Assembly: GCA_034440115.1 (NCBI GenBank)
Contig: JAWXBM010000028.1
Location: 1 to 44,111 of the forward strand
Source of the DNA: JAWXBM01 sp034440115
GTDB lineage: Bacteria; Pseudomonadota; Gammaproteobacteria; Xanthomonadales; SZUA-36
DNA: 44,111 bases
Direction: 5' to 3'
A program made the translations under genes and the position numbers. Below the pieces are notes generated by a model that saw nothing but the letters and a program-made list of their open reading frames with translations, did not search any database and was not told where the DNA came from. Positions 25,305-33,894 of this stretch are shown here, in pieces. Positions within the stretch are counted from its first letter, which is position 1. The number at the start of each line of letters is the position of its first letter.

Positions 25305-26543
25305 ATGAGCGGCAAATCCACCCTGCATATTCCCCATACTTCGGCCCGGCCGGGAGAAAAACCCGACTTCAGTTATCTGAATCTGAGTGCTGCAGGCGCT
25401 ACAGCCAAGCCTGAAACCAATGCCCGGCTTGCGGAAATCGAATTCCTGGCTTCCGGTCTGGTGCGTGTGCTCGACGACAAACATCAGGCAGTGGGACCAT
25501 GGGACCCGAAGCTGGGCCAGGACAGACTGTTCGAAGCATTAAAGTCCATGATATTGGTGCGCGCCTACGATGACCGCATGCAGCGCATGCAACGGCAGGG
25601 CAAGATCACTTTTTACATGCAATGCCTCGGTGAAGAAGCGGTATCCATCGGTGCGGGCATGGCCCTGCGCAACACCGACATGTTATTCCCGGCCTATCGC
25701 AACCAGGCCCTGTACATCATGCGCGAGACCGGGCTGGTCAACATGATGAGCCACTGCCTGTCCAATACCAGGGATTTCTGCCGCGGCCGGCAGATGCCGG
25801 TTTTTTACCAGAACGCGGCTAACCGCGTGTTTACGATTTCCGGCAACCTGGCTACCCAATATCCGCAAGCCGTGGGTTGGGCCATGGGTGCTGCCATCAA
25901 AGGTGAGGACGATATCGCAGCCAGTTGGGTGGGCGATGGCAGTACCGCCGAAGCCGATTTTCACCATGCGCTGACATTTGCCGCCATTTACCAGGCACCG
26001 GTGATACTCAACGTCACCAACAACCAATGGGCCATTTCCACCTTCCAGGGTGTGGCCGGTGGTGAGCAACGACCCTTCGCAGCTCGCGGATTGGGTTTGG
26101 GCATACCGGGCATACGCGTCGATGGCAATGATCTGTTAGCGGTATATGCAGTCACAGATTGGGCAGCCCAGCGTGCCCGTAGTGGCGGCGGACCGACCTT
26201 GATCGAGCTGGTTACTTATCGCGGTGGTGCGCACTCCACCAGCGATGACCCTTCCAAGTACCGGCCCAAAGATGAATGGTCGTGCTTCCCGTTGGGTGAT
26301 CCTTTGTTGCGTCTGAAGAATCATTTGATCCAGTTGGGTGCCTGGTCGGAAGAACAGCAATCCGTCCTGGAAGAAGAAATGAAGCAACATGTGATGGATT
26401 GTTGGAAAGAGGCCAGTAGCTACGGCACCATGACCGAAGGCCCATTCCTGGATGTGCACACAATGTTTGAAGACGTGTTTGAAACCATGCCGCCCCACCT
26501 GAAGAAGCAGCAAGCAGAAATGCTCGCCATTGAGGGGCTCTGA
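25305..26543 (+). CDS. bkdA1: Branched-chain 2-oxoacid dehydrogenase E1 alpha
   Basis: This encodes 412 residues. The thiamine diphosphate motif GDGS (210-213) ends in NN (239-240), and YRNQALYIMRE and STSDDPSKYRPKDEW match the E1 alpha family, the latter being the conserved loop near the active site. With E1 beta it decarboxylates the 2-oxoacids from valine, leucine and isoleucine and passes the acyl group to the lipoyl arm of E2. GGAAA precedes the ATG by about seven bases. The N-terminal 60 residues are of the long type seen in the Pseudomonas-like BkdA1 branch. E1 beta starts two bases after the stop. Confidence 0.95.
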   Translation: MSGKSTLHIPHTSARPGEKPDFSYLNLSAAGATAKPETNARLAEIEFLASGLVRVLDDKHQAVGPWDPKLGQDRLFEALKSMILVRAYDDRMQRMQRQGKITFYMQCLGEEAVSIGAGMALRNTDMLFPAYRNQALYIMRETGLVNMMSHCLSNTRDFCRGRQMPVFYQNAANRVFTISGNLATQYPQAVGWAMGAAIKGEDDIAASWVGDGSTAEADFHHALTFAAIYQAPVILNVTNNQWAISTFQGVAGGEQRPFAARGLGLGIPGIRVDGNDLLAVYAVTDWAAQRARSGGGPTLIELVTYRGGAHSTSDDPSKYRPKDEWSCFPLGDPLLRLKNHLIQLGAWSEEQQSVLEEEMKQHVMDCWKEASSYGTMTEGPFLDVHTMFEDVFETMPPHLKKQQAEMLAIEGL

Positions 26544-26545
26544 GC

Positions 26546-27562
26546 ATGGCACAGATGAACATGATCCAGGCACTTAACTCAGCCATGGACCAAATGCTGG
26601 AACTGGACAGCTCGGTGGTCATACTGGGTGAAGACGTGGGGTATTTTGGTGGCGTGTTCCGCTGCACCGAAGGTTTGCAGAAAAAGTATGGCGAACACCG
26701 GGTGATCGATGCGCCCATTTCCGAAGGGGGTATCATCGGTGCAGCCATCGGCATGGGCGTGAATGGTTTACGGCCGGTAGCTGAAATCCAGTTTGCCGAC
26801 TACATTTATCCTGGCTTTGACCAGATAGTCAGCGAACTGGCGCGCTTGCGCTATCGCAGTGATGGCACGTTTTTTTCACCGGTTACCATCCGCACACCCT
26901 GTGGTGGCGGTATCCGTGGCGGACAAACACACTCGCAAAGCCCGGAAGGCATTTTCACGCATATTTCCGGTATTAAAACCGTGATGCCGTCCAATCCGTT
27001 TGATGCCAAGGGTTTGCTGATCAGCGCCATTGAATCCAATGATCCGGTGGTGTTTTTTGAACCCAAGCGCATTTACAACGGCCCGTTTGATGGCGACCCG
27101 GATAAGCCGGCGGTTTCCTGGGCCAATCACCCCATGGGCGAAGTACCGGTGGAGTATTACAACGTGCCACTGGGCAAAGCGGCCCTGGTTGAGCAAGGCG
27201 ATGAGCTGACCATCATCACTTATGGCACGCTGGTGCACGTCGCGCAGGCGTCCGCCAAAGCTGCCGGCGTGCGCGCCGATATCATTGATGTGCGTACACT
27301 GATGCCGCTGGATGTGGACACTCTAAAGACTTCCGTGGAAAAAACCGGCCGTTGCCTGGTGGCACATGAGGCAACGCGTTTTTGTGGCTATGGTGCTGAA
27401 CTGGTTGCCACCGTACAGGAAGAGTGTTTCTTCTCACTGGAAGCACCGATCGAGCGCGTTACCGGCTGGGATACCCCCTACCCGCACGCCTTTGAGTGGC
27501 AATATTTTCCCGGGCAAAAACGCATGATTGCGGGTATCCGCAAAGTGATGGAAAAAGCATGA
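26546..27562 (+). CDS. bkdA2: Branched-chain 2-oxoacid dehydrogenase E1 beta
   Basis: The product is 338 residues, the usual length. The opening ALNSAMDQMLELDSSVVILGEDVG and the following RVIDAPISEGGIIGAAIGMG are diagnostic of transketolase-like E1 beta chains. The later VRTPCGGG-type loop (IRTPCGGGIRGG) and the C-terminal VTGWDTPYPHAFEW are conserved as well. It completes the thiamine diphosphate active site with E1 alpha. GAGGGG lies about eight bases before the ATG, and the 3' end overlaps the E2 gene by four bases (ATGA). Confidence 0.95.
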   Translation: MAQMNMIQALNSAMDQMLELDSSVVILGEDVGYFGGVFRCTEGLQKKYGEHRVIDAPISEGGIIGAAIGMGVNGLRPVAEIQFADYIYPGFDQIVSELARLRYRSDGTFFSPVTIRTPCGGGIRGGQTHSQSPEGIFTHISGIKTVMPSNPFDAKGLLISAIESNDPVVFFEPKRIYNGPFDGDPDKPAVSWANHPMGEVPVEYYNVPLGKAALVEQGDELTIITYGTLVHVAQASAKAAGVRADIIDVRTLMPLDVDTLKTSVEKTGRCLVAHEATRFCGYGAELVATVQEECFFSLEAPIERVTGWDTPYPHAFEWQYFPGQKRMIAGIRKVMEKA

Positions 27563-28824
27563 GCGAGTATATTTTCAAACTGCCGGATTTGGGTGAAGGC
27601 ACGGTTGAATCGGAAATTGCCGAATGGATGGTGAAAGTCGGCGATGTGGTCAAGGAAGAAGATCCGATCTGCTCCATGCTGACGGACAAGGCAGCGATTG
27701 AGCTGTCTTCACCGGTTACTGGCACGGTGAAATCTCTGGCCGGTGAACTGGGTGATATTGTGGCGGTGGGTGCACCATTGATTGTGTTTGAAACTGCCGG
27801 TGACGCCGCCGTTCAGAAGGATCAGGCTGCCCCAGTGAAAGCCGAACCCGCTGCAACACAGGCCGCAGCACCTGCTACCTTAACGGTTGCAGCCGCCCCG
27901 GAAGCCCAGCAATCATTGGCGCGCAATGAAAAAGTACGCACCTCGCCAAGCATACGTCGCATGGCACGCGAAGCCGCTGTGGATTTAAGCCAGGTCAGTG
28001 GCAGCGGCCCGCGCGGGCGCGTACTCAAACAGGATTTTGAAGCTTTCCAGTCTGGAGAAAGCGCTACACAGAACTTGGCAGCGGCCGCAGCTCCGGCAAG
28101 CAGTGATGGTTTGCGTCGCGCCGCAGGCACCACCGAGATCAAGGTTATCGGCTTGCGGCGGAAGATCGCAGAGCGTATGGAGTTGGCCAACCGCGAGATT
28201 CCGCAAATCTCCTATGTGGAAGAGGTGGATATCACCGCGCTGGAATCATTACGCACGTTTTTGAATAACAAAGCGGGTGCCAAAGACGAAAAGCTGACCC
28301 CGCTGGCATTTATCGGCATGGCGCTGGCCCGTGCACTGGCCGAATTCCCAAAATGCAATGCGCATTACAATAGTGAGCGCAATGTCATCATTCGACATAA
28401 CCCCATTCACATCGGCATCGCCACGCAAACCCCTGACGGACTGAAGGTTCCTGTGGTCAGGCATGCCGAGGCACGGAATCTGCAGGACATGGCGGCTGAG
28501 ATCCGCCGCGTCAGCAACGCAGCACGCGATAATACTGCCAAGCGGGAGGAGTTGAGCGGTTCCACCATCACTATCACCAGCCTGGGCAGAATGGGCGGCA
28601 TCGTGACTACTCCCATTATCAATTTACCCGAAGTAGCCATTATTGGCATCAACAAGGCGGTAGATCGACCCATGGTGGAAAATGGCCAGGTGGTAGTGCG
28701 AAAAATGATGAATCTGTCCTCATCCTTCGACCATCGTTTTGTAGATGGCTATGACGCGGCTGAAACCATTCAATGCCTGAAAAACTACCTGGAACAGCCA
28801 GCAACCATTTTTATCACCGGTTGA
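27559..28824 (+). CDS. bkdB: Branched-chain 2-oxoacid dehydrogenase E2 (lipoamide acyltransferase)
   Basis: This encodes 421 residues from the ATG at 27559, which overlaps the E1 beta stop and gives the typical MSEYIFKLPDLGEG start. The lipoyl domain (1-80) has the modified lysine at Lys44 in LTDKAAIE. An Ala/Pro linker follows, then the E1/E3-binding domain (about 127-163, TSPSIRRMAREAAVDL). The catalytic acyltransferase domain (about 195-421) ends in the active-site segment FDHRFVDG. There is a single lipoyl domain. No E3 (dihydrolipoamide dehydrogenase) gene follows, and the next gene is convergent, so E3 must be shared from elsewhere. Confidence 0.95.
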   Translation: MSEYIFKLPDLGEGTVESEIAEWMVKVGDVVKEEDPICSMLTDKAAIELSSPVTGTVKSLAGELGDIVAVGAPLIVFETAGDAAVQKDQAAPVKAEPAATQAAAPATLTVAAAPEAQQSLARNEKVRTSPSIRRMAREAAVDLSQVSGSGPRGRVLKQDFEAFQSGESATQNLAAAAAPASSDGLRRAAGTTEIKVIGLRRKIAERMELANREIPQISYVEEVDITALESLRTFLNNKAGAKDEKLTPLAFIGMALARALAEFPKCNAHYNSERNVIIRHNPIHIGIATQTPDGLKVPVVRHAEARNLQDMAAEIRRVSNAARDNTAKREELSGSTITITSLGRMGGIVTTPIINLPEVAIIGINKAVDRPMVENGQVVVRKMMNLSSSFDHRFVDGYDAAETIQCLKNYLEQPATIFITG

Positions 28825-28887
28825 TTATTCAAAACCTGATCAAGGCTGAACAGGTCTTGCCGCGAGGAGCCTGCCGGCAGCAAGGAG

Positions 28888-29910
28888 TTACTCCATCGCA
28901 AGACGACTGGTGGACTTGATCCGACCGGCGGAATACGCCCAGGCCAGCGGAATCAGCAGCAGCGACATAAAATAGAAGTCCTGTCCAGGCAAAACTGACT
29001 GCGGGGAGAAGGTCTTGATCAGCAAGGCCAGCAAAGCCGGTAACAGCCCCAGAATGGTTCCCCACAGCATCAGATTCAACGCCAGCTTTTTACGTTGCGG
29101 ATGATCGGTCTGGCTGTAGTTGCGCAAAATGCGGAACAGGGCAAACAGGAAATATCCTCCCGCAACTACAGCAACCAACACACCGGTCAGGGTATTAAGC
29201 CCACCGCTCGCTGTTGGGGTAAACATCAAACGCCAGGCCAATAAAAACCACAATCCCGCAGCCGGCAGGTAGATCACGGCCTTGGCGTAAGTCTTATCCA
29301 TGTATGGCCGGCGATTGGGAAAGATCAACAAAAACTGCAGCAAGGCAGCCATACCGAACAATGCGAACAGCATGCTGATAGAAGCTGTCATGGCACGAAT
29401 ACTGGCATCGGCAAGGTAAGGGCCGCGCAAAAACGCCAGGCTCAAGCCTAAGCCCATCACCGCCAGTATTCGCGTAGCGTCGCTGCTGACCCGGAACAAT
29501 GCCAACAATGGAAACAGCAGGAAACAGAAGCCTACAGCAATGACAGCTCGGCCAAGTTCCAGCTTATGTTGTGAAACAGGGGCATAGCTAATGGCAAGGA
29601 CTTGCTCAACGCCTTCACGCAGCAGTGTGAATTCTCGCGTGTCACCTGCTTTCATGCGTGGCAAACGAGCCAACGAACGTGCATCTTCAACTACATAGCC
29701 CGCAATACTGAGGACCTGATCCCCTGCCAGCAAGCCGGCCTCTGCTGCAGGGCTGTTGGACTCAACATTCTTGACCACGTGCTTGCCATCCATGTTAAAG
29801 CCCGCTTCAGCCTGTGCTGCCAGGTCAAACCAACCCAGCACTCCCCAAAAAGCAATCATCAAGGCCAGGCTGCCTAATAGCATTCTGCCGTCGGCTTTGG
29901 CCGCACTCAT
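28888..29910 (-). CDS. PDZ-domain polytopic membrane protein
   Basis: The product is 340 residues. One transmembrane helix (about 10-30) is followed by a PDZ domain facing the outside (about 40-110: VVKNVESNSPAAEAGLLAGDQVLSIAGYVVED, with its hydrophobic peptide-binding loop), then about six to seven transmembrane segments. There is no protease catalytic motif (no HExxH or Ser-Lys dyad) and no kinase domain, though the architecture is like the sensor half of some membrane histidine kinases. It may be a sensor or scaffold. It lies 24 bases downstream of tesA on the same strand and is probably co-transcribed. A second in-frame ATG at 29883 is possible but would shorten only the tail before the first helix. 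Confidence 0.78.
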   Translation of the reverse strand: MSAAKADGRMLLGSLALMIAFWGVLGWFDLAAQAEAGFNMDGKHVVKNVESNSPAAEAGLLAGDQVLSIAGYVVEDARSLARLPRMKAGDTREFTLLREGVEQVLAISYAPVSQHKLELGRAVIAVGFCFLLFPLLALFRVSSDATRILAVMGLGLSLAFLRGPYLADASIRAMTASISMLFALFGMAALLQFLLIFPNRRPYMDKTYAKAVIYLPAAGLWFLLAWRLMFTPTASGGLNTLTGVLVAVVAGGYFLFALFRILRNYSQTDHPQRKKLALNLMLWGTILGLLPALLALLIKTFSPQSVLPGQDFYFMSLLLIPLAWAYSAGRIKSTSRLAME

Positions 29911-29934
29911 AATTTCGTACTCATGCAGGCTCGC

Positions 29935-30636
29935 TCATTGTTTTAACAGGGGTTGGAGTACAGCCCAGACATTTTCCAACAAAACCGGCTGGGCAAGGGC
30001 ATTGGGATGAATACCATCATCCTGCATCAGGATGGGGTCAAGGGCAACATCTTCGAGAATAAAAGGAATCAGTGCAAGGTCATGCTGCTGGGCCAATTCC
30101 GCAAACATGCTGGCAAAGCGCTCGGTGTAAGTCAAGCCATAATTAGGTGGTAACTGAATGCCCGCCAGCACCACGGCAGCACCCACTTCGGTGCTCTGGG
30201 AAATCATGTTTTGCAGATTACTGCGGGTGACGTCCAGCGACAGCCCGCGCAAGCCATCATTGCCGCCCAATTCAATAATCACAACGACCGGTGTTTGCAT
30301 TTCCAGCAAACGCGCTAGTCGCGTCAGCCCGCCTTCGGTAGTCTCACCGGTAATACTGGAGTTGAAAACCCGGTAAGCGTAACCATCTTCTTGTAGACGC
30401 CTGGATAACAGGGCCGGCCAGGATTCGGATTGCTCCATGCCATAAGCAGCACTGATACTGTCTCCCACAATCAGGATTGCGGGCCGAAATGTCAGCGAGT
30501 TGGCAGGGCCATTGTCGTCCTGAGCCAGCGTCAAGCCAGTGCCGGCGAGGCTCACAAGGAAAATGTGAATGGCCGAAACGAGACACCAAATAACCCGCCT
30601 GGGAACCACAAACCCGATACTGGAAGACCAAGTCAT
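29935..30636 (-). CDS. tesA: Periplasmic SGNH esterase / thioesterase I (TesA)
   Basis: This encodes about 233 residues with the four SGNH blocks: GDSIS (Ser60), the block II Gly in NSSITGETT, GGND (Asn126) and DDGIHPN (Asp207, His210). The hydrophobic run before them, ending ...TGLTLAQ, is a signal peptide, so the enzyme is periplasmic. It hydrolyses acyl-CoA, acyl esters and lysophospholipids in known members. The start is uncertain: the ATG at 30636 has GGAG about 11 bases upstream, but a GTG eight codons later would give a more compact signal peptide. Frames further upstream run through the tandem repeat and are rejected. The chosen ATG overlaps, on the opposite strand, the start codon of ybbA. 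Confidence 0.92.
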   Translation of the reverse strand: MTWSSSIGFVVPRRVIWCLVSAIHIFLVSLAGTGLTLAQDDNGPANSLTFRPAILIVGDSISAAYGMEQSESWPALLSRRLQEDGYAYRVFNSSITGETTEGGLTRLARLLEMQTPVVVIIELGGNDGLRGLSLDVTRSNLQNMISQSTEVGAAVVLAGIQLPPNYGLTYTERFASMFAELAQQHDLALIPFILEDVALDPILMQDDGIHPNALAQPVLLENVWAVLQPLLKQ

Positions 30637-31399
30637 GAATGAAGCAACTCCGTTAATTGACAGCCCACCGGTATTGGGGGCCCCTGTTTTAAAGACCCCT
30701 GTTTTAAAGACCCCGGTTTTAAGAGCTCTGGGTTTGAGCAAGCAGGTTACCAGCCCGGAGGGGCCTCTCACCATACTCGATCAAGCCGATCTGCAGATCG
30801 AGCACGGTGAGACCATTGCGATTGTTGGCGCTTCTGGTGCTGGCAAGTCTACTCTTCTCGGACTGCTGGCCGGTCTGGATGTTCCCAGCTCAGGACAGGT
30901 CTGGCTGGATGGCACTGAATTAACCACCCTGGATGAAGACGGCCGGGCGGCCTTGCGGGCCGATCGCGTGGGTTTTGTATTCCAGTCCTTTCACCTGATT
31001 CCTTCCTTGACGGCGTTAGAAAACGTCATGTTGCCATTGGAGCTGGCTGCCGCTCCGCAACCGGCTCAATCGGCCCGGGAGGCCCTACGCACTGTAGGCC
31101 TGGAGGCACGTCGGCGCCATTATCCGCACCAGTTATCCGGTGGCGAAAAGCAGCGCGTGGCAATAGCGCGGGCTTTCGTAGTGCAGCCTTCCATACTGTT
31201 CGCAGATGAGCCCACCGGCAACCTGGACCAGAAAACGGGTGAACAGGTTGTCGACCTGTTGTTTCACCTCAATCGCGAATCTGGTACCACGCTGGTGCTT
31301 GTCACCCATGACCTGAATCTGGCTGCACGCTGTCAGCGAATTTATTACATGGAGGGCGGACGCTTTGTTGCTGGCCCCAATCAGGTAACCAAGGTATGA
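30635..31399 (+). CDS. ybbA: ABC transporter ATPase, YbbA/LolD-like
   Basis: The product is 254 residues with all ATPase motifs: Walker A GASGAGKST (65-73), Q-loop FQSFHL (116-121), signature LSGGEKQR (167-174), Walker B SILFADEP (186-193) and the switch His225. It pairs with the FtsX-like permease encoded next (ATGA overlap). GGAAGA lies seven bases upstream of the ATG at 30635. The first 35 residues are unusual: a 15-base unit repeated three times writes PVLKT PVLKT PVLRA ahead of the conserved domain. The tesA-ybbA-ybbP neighbourhood is conserved in gammaproteobacteria; the transport substrate is not established. Confidence 0.94.
   Translation: MNEATPLIDSPPVLGAPVLKTPVLKTPVLRALGLSKQVTSPEGPLTILDQADLQIEHGETIAIVGASGAGKSTLLGLLAGLDVPSSGQVWLDGTELTTLDEDGRAALRADRVGFVFQSFHLIPSLTALENVMLPLELAAAPQPAQSAREALRTVGLEARRRHYPHQLSGGEKQRVAIARAFVVQPSILFADEPTGNLDQKTGEQVVDLLFHLNRESGTTLVLVTHDLNLAARCQRIYYMEGGRFVAGPNQVTKV
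30681..30725 (+). repeat. 15-bp tandem repeat, three units, inside ybbA N-terminus
   Basis: CCCCTGTTTTAAAGA occurs twice identically (30681-30695 and 30696-30710), followed by a third unit with three changes (30711-30725). Because 15 is a multiple of three, unit gain or loss would keep ybbA in frame and change only the length of its N-terminal extension. The repeat also lies in the region just upstream of the tesA start, so it could alter tesA promoter spacing. Confidence 0.9.
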
Positions 31400-33894
31400 G
31401 CCAACCCAATCACAGCAGCCGACTGGCCATGCGGCTGCTTTTGCGCGACTGGAAAGCCGGTGAACTGACCGTATTGGCCACCGCCTTGCTAGTGGCCGTC
31501 AGCGCGTTAACGGCAGTAGCCTTTCTCACCGACCGTGTGGGACAGGCTGTTGAACTCCGCGCCGCCGAATCCCTGGCAGCTGATCTGCGCCTGGCCTCTA
31601 CCCAGGTGATCAGCGAAGACTACGCAACATCAGCTGCAGCCGCGGGGCTGCTAGTAGCCCGCACCGCCAGCATGCCCAGTGTTATTTTCGCTGGCAATGC
31701 CAACACCCTGGCGGGCATACGTGCGGTCAGTGACCCGTATCCCATGCGCGGGCAGCTGAAGACCTCTGAGCAATTGCTGGGCGAGATCACCCCAGTTGAT
31801 GAAATCCCCGAACCGGGCGAAGCCTGGGCTTCACCCCGCTTGTTGGCCCGGCTGGGCGTGGATACCGGCACAGTGATTGAAGTCGGTAGCCTGCAATTGC
31901 AACTCACCCGGGTGCTGGAGCACCGCCCCGATGAAGGCTTTCGCTTCGCTGACCTGGCTCCCACCTTGATGATCAACTATGCCGACCTGGAGGCCACCGG
32001 CCTGGTGCAGCCCGGCAGCCGGGTTTCCTGGCGCATGCTGTTTGCCGGTGACCGCTCGGCGGTGCAGCAGTTTAAACAACAACTCAATACACAGCTGGCC
32101 AGCGGCGAACGGCTGGAAGATATCAACGACACCAATCCACAAATTCGCAGCGCCATGGAACGTTCCGGACGTTTTCTGAATCTGTCCTCCCTGATTTCCG
32201 TGTTGCTGGCAGCCGTGGCTGTGGCCATGGCTGCCCGTCGCTATGCGCAACGCCACCGTGACCGCATCGCCCTGATGAAATGCATGGGCGCGTCTCAGTC
32301 CTATGTGATTCGCAGCAGCCTGCTGCAATTGTTCATGCTGGCTTTGAGTGGTGCCTTGCTGGGCAGCCTGATCGGTTTTGCCGCGCAACATGGCCTGGCC
32401 TGGCTGATGCGCGATTTGATCGGCGAAAACCTGCCATCACCGGGTTACGAGCCTGTTTTGCTAGGAGCCATGACAGCCATCAGCATACTGGCAGGCTTTG
32501 CCTTGCCTGATCTGTGGCAAATGGGTCGGACGCCGCCCATGCGGGTCTTGCGGCATGATTTGGATCCACCACCGCTGCGTTATGGCATACCCTGGATTGC
32601 AGCAATAGCGGCCTTGGTCTTACTGCTGCTGTGGTTGGTGCGTGATACCAAACTGGTGCTGACCATACTGCTGGGCGCCGGTGTTACTTTCGTGGCACTG
32701 GGGCTGGCGGGCTGGCTGCTGGTGCGCGCGCTCAGTGGCTTTCGTGGAGCCGGAGGTGCAGCCTGGCGTTATGGCCTGGCCAGCGTTTCCCGACGGGGCC
32801 GTGAAAGCATTGTTCAACTAGTAGCTTTTGGTCTAGGCCTGATGGTTCTGCTGTTGTTGACCATCGTGCGCAATGAACTGTTGGACAACTGGCAGCAAAG
32901 CCTGCCGGATAATGCTCCCAATCAGTTCCTCATCAATATCCAGACGCATGAGACTGACGCCCTGCAGGAATTCCTGCAGCAACGTGGCGTGCAGGCACCT
33001 GATCTGGTGCCGCTGGTGCGCGCACGTATGACGCATATCAATGACGCCGACGTCACCCAAATGACTTTTGAAGACCCCGAAGGCGAAGAATGGGCTCGAC
33101 GCGATTCCAACCTGAGTTGGCGCGAGACGCTGCAGGAAGACAACAAGATTGTTGCAGGCAAGCTCTGGAGCGATAGTCCTGAACAGAACGAAGTATCCGT
33201 TGAGCTTGGGTTTGCCAATGAACTGGGCCTGAAACTGGGCGACGAACTGAGATTTGATATTGCCGGTGAAACCGTTTCAGCGCGAGTCACCAGCAAGCGC
33301 ACCGTGGAATGGGACAGCTTTCGCCCCAACTTTTTCATGCTGTTTGCACCCGGCGTGCTCGACCCCTACCCGGCCAGTTGGATTGGCAGCCTTTACCTGC
33401 CTGAAGGCAAGAGCAATGTAACCCTGGAATTAATGCGTGAGTTCCCCAGCGTAACCGCCATTGATCTGGATGCCACGCTCTCCCAGGTCCGTGATGTGAT
33501 GGATAAAGCTGCGCTGGCGGTGCAGGCCGTGTTCGTGTTCACCTTGCTGGCAGGTTTGACCGTCCTCTGGGCGGCGGTGCAATCTACCCGCGATGAGCGA
33601 CGCTTTGAAAGCGCCTTGCTGCGGACTTTCGGAGCTTCTCGCAAGCGAGTATTGAGTGGAGTAGCGGTCGAATTCATGGCCATTGGCCTGTTATCCGGTG
33701 TTCTGGCGTCCAGTGGCGCAAGCCTGGCAGGATATTTGCTGGCAACCAGGCTGTTTGAACTGGAATACCAGTTCAGCCTGGGATTGTGGCTGATCGGGCC
33801 GATTGCCGGCATGCTGTTGGTGGGTTTGAGCGGTATGGCAGCCACCTGGCGGGTGATTACTCATGCACCGGTTAATGTATTACGCAGCGCATGA
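31396..33894 (+). CDS. ybbP: FtsX-like ABC transporter permease (YbbP family)
   Basis: This encodes 832 residues, the normal length for YbbP. There is one N-terminal helix (about 20-42), a large extracytoplasmic domain (about 45-255), a group of helices (about 260-380, with an RRYAQRHRDRIALMKCMGASQSYV-type cytoplasmic loop), more helices at about 395-500, a second extracytoplasmic domain (about 500-690), and three final helices with a matching FGASRKRVLSGVAVEF loop. The duplicated FtsX domains and the KCMGAS/RTFGAS loops are the family hallmark. With YbbA it should act as a mechanotransmission-type or lipid/lipoprotein transporter; the substrate is unknown. It overlaps the PhyH-like gene by four bases. 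Confidence 0.93.
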   Translation: MSQPNHSSRLAMRLLLRDWKAGELTVLATALLVAVSALTAVAFLTDRVGQAVELRAAESLAADLRLASTQVISEDYATSAAAAGLLVARTASMPSVIFAGNANTLAGIRAVSDPYPMRGQLKTSEQLLGEITPVDEIPEPGEAWASPRLLARLGVDTGTVIEVGSLQLQLTRVLEHRPDEGFRFADLAPTLMINYADLEATGLVQPGSRVSWRMLFAGDRSAVQQFKQQLNTQLASGERLEDINDTNPQIRSAMERSGRFLNLSSLISVLLAAVAVAMAARRYAQRHRDRIALMKCMGASQSYVIRSSLLQLFMLALSGALLGSLIGFAAQHGLAWLMRDLIGENLPSPGYEPVLLGAMTAISILAGFALPDLWQMGRTPPMRVLRHDLDPPPLRYGIPWIAAIAALVLLLLWLVRDTKLVLTILLGAGVTFVALGLAGWLLVRALSGFRGAGGAAWRYGLASVSRRGRESIVQLVAFGLGLMVLLLLTIVRNELLDNWQQSLPDNAPNQFLINIQTHETDALQEFLQQRGVQAPDLVPLVRARMTHINDADVTQMTFEDPEGEEWARRDSNLSWRETLQEDNKIVAGKLWSDSPEQNEVSVELGFANELGLKLGDELRFDIAGETVSARVTSKRTVEWDSFRPNFFMLFAPGVLDPYPASWIGSLYLPEGKSNVTLELMREFPSVTAIDLDATLSQVRDVMDKAALAVQAVFVFTLLAGLTVLWAAVQSTRDERRFESALLRTFGASRKRVLSGVAVEFMAIGLLSGVLASSGASLAGYLLATRLFELEYQFSLGLWLIGPIAGMLLVGLSGMAATWRVITHAPVNVLRSA

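Noticed and set aside
28825..28887. Terminator hairpin between bkdB and the PDZ gene
   Set aside because: Only short, interrupted pairings (for example CTTGC with GCAAG) are present, with no T-run in either direction.
30637..30774. Longer tesA start adding 46 residues
   Set aside because: The extension would be the reverse reading of the 15-base tandem repeat and the ybbA N-terminus, and would put a non-signal segment ahead of the signal peptide.
31831..32391. 186-codon frame on minus inside ybbP
   Set aside because: It is opposite to the FtsX-like permease, with Gln/His-rich composition typical of an antisense shadow and no recognisable domain.
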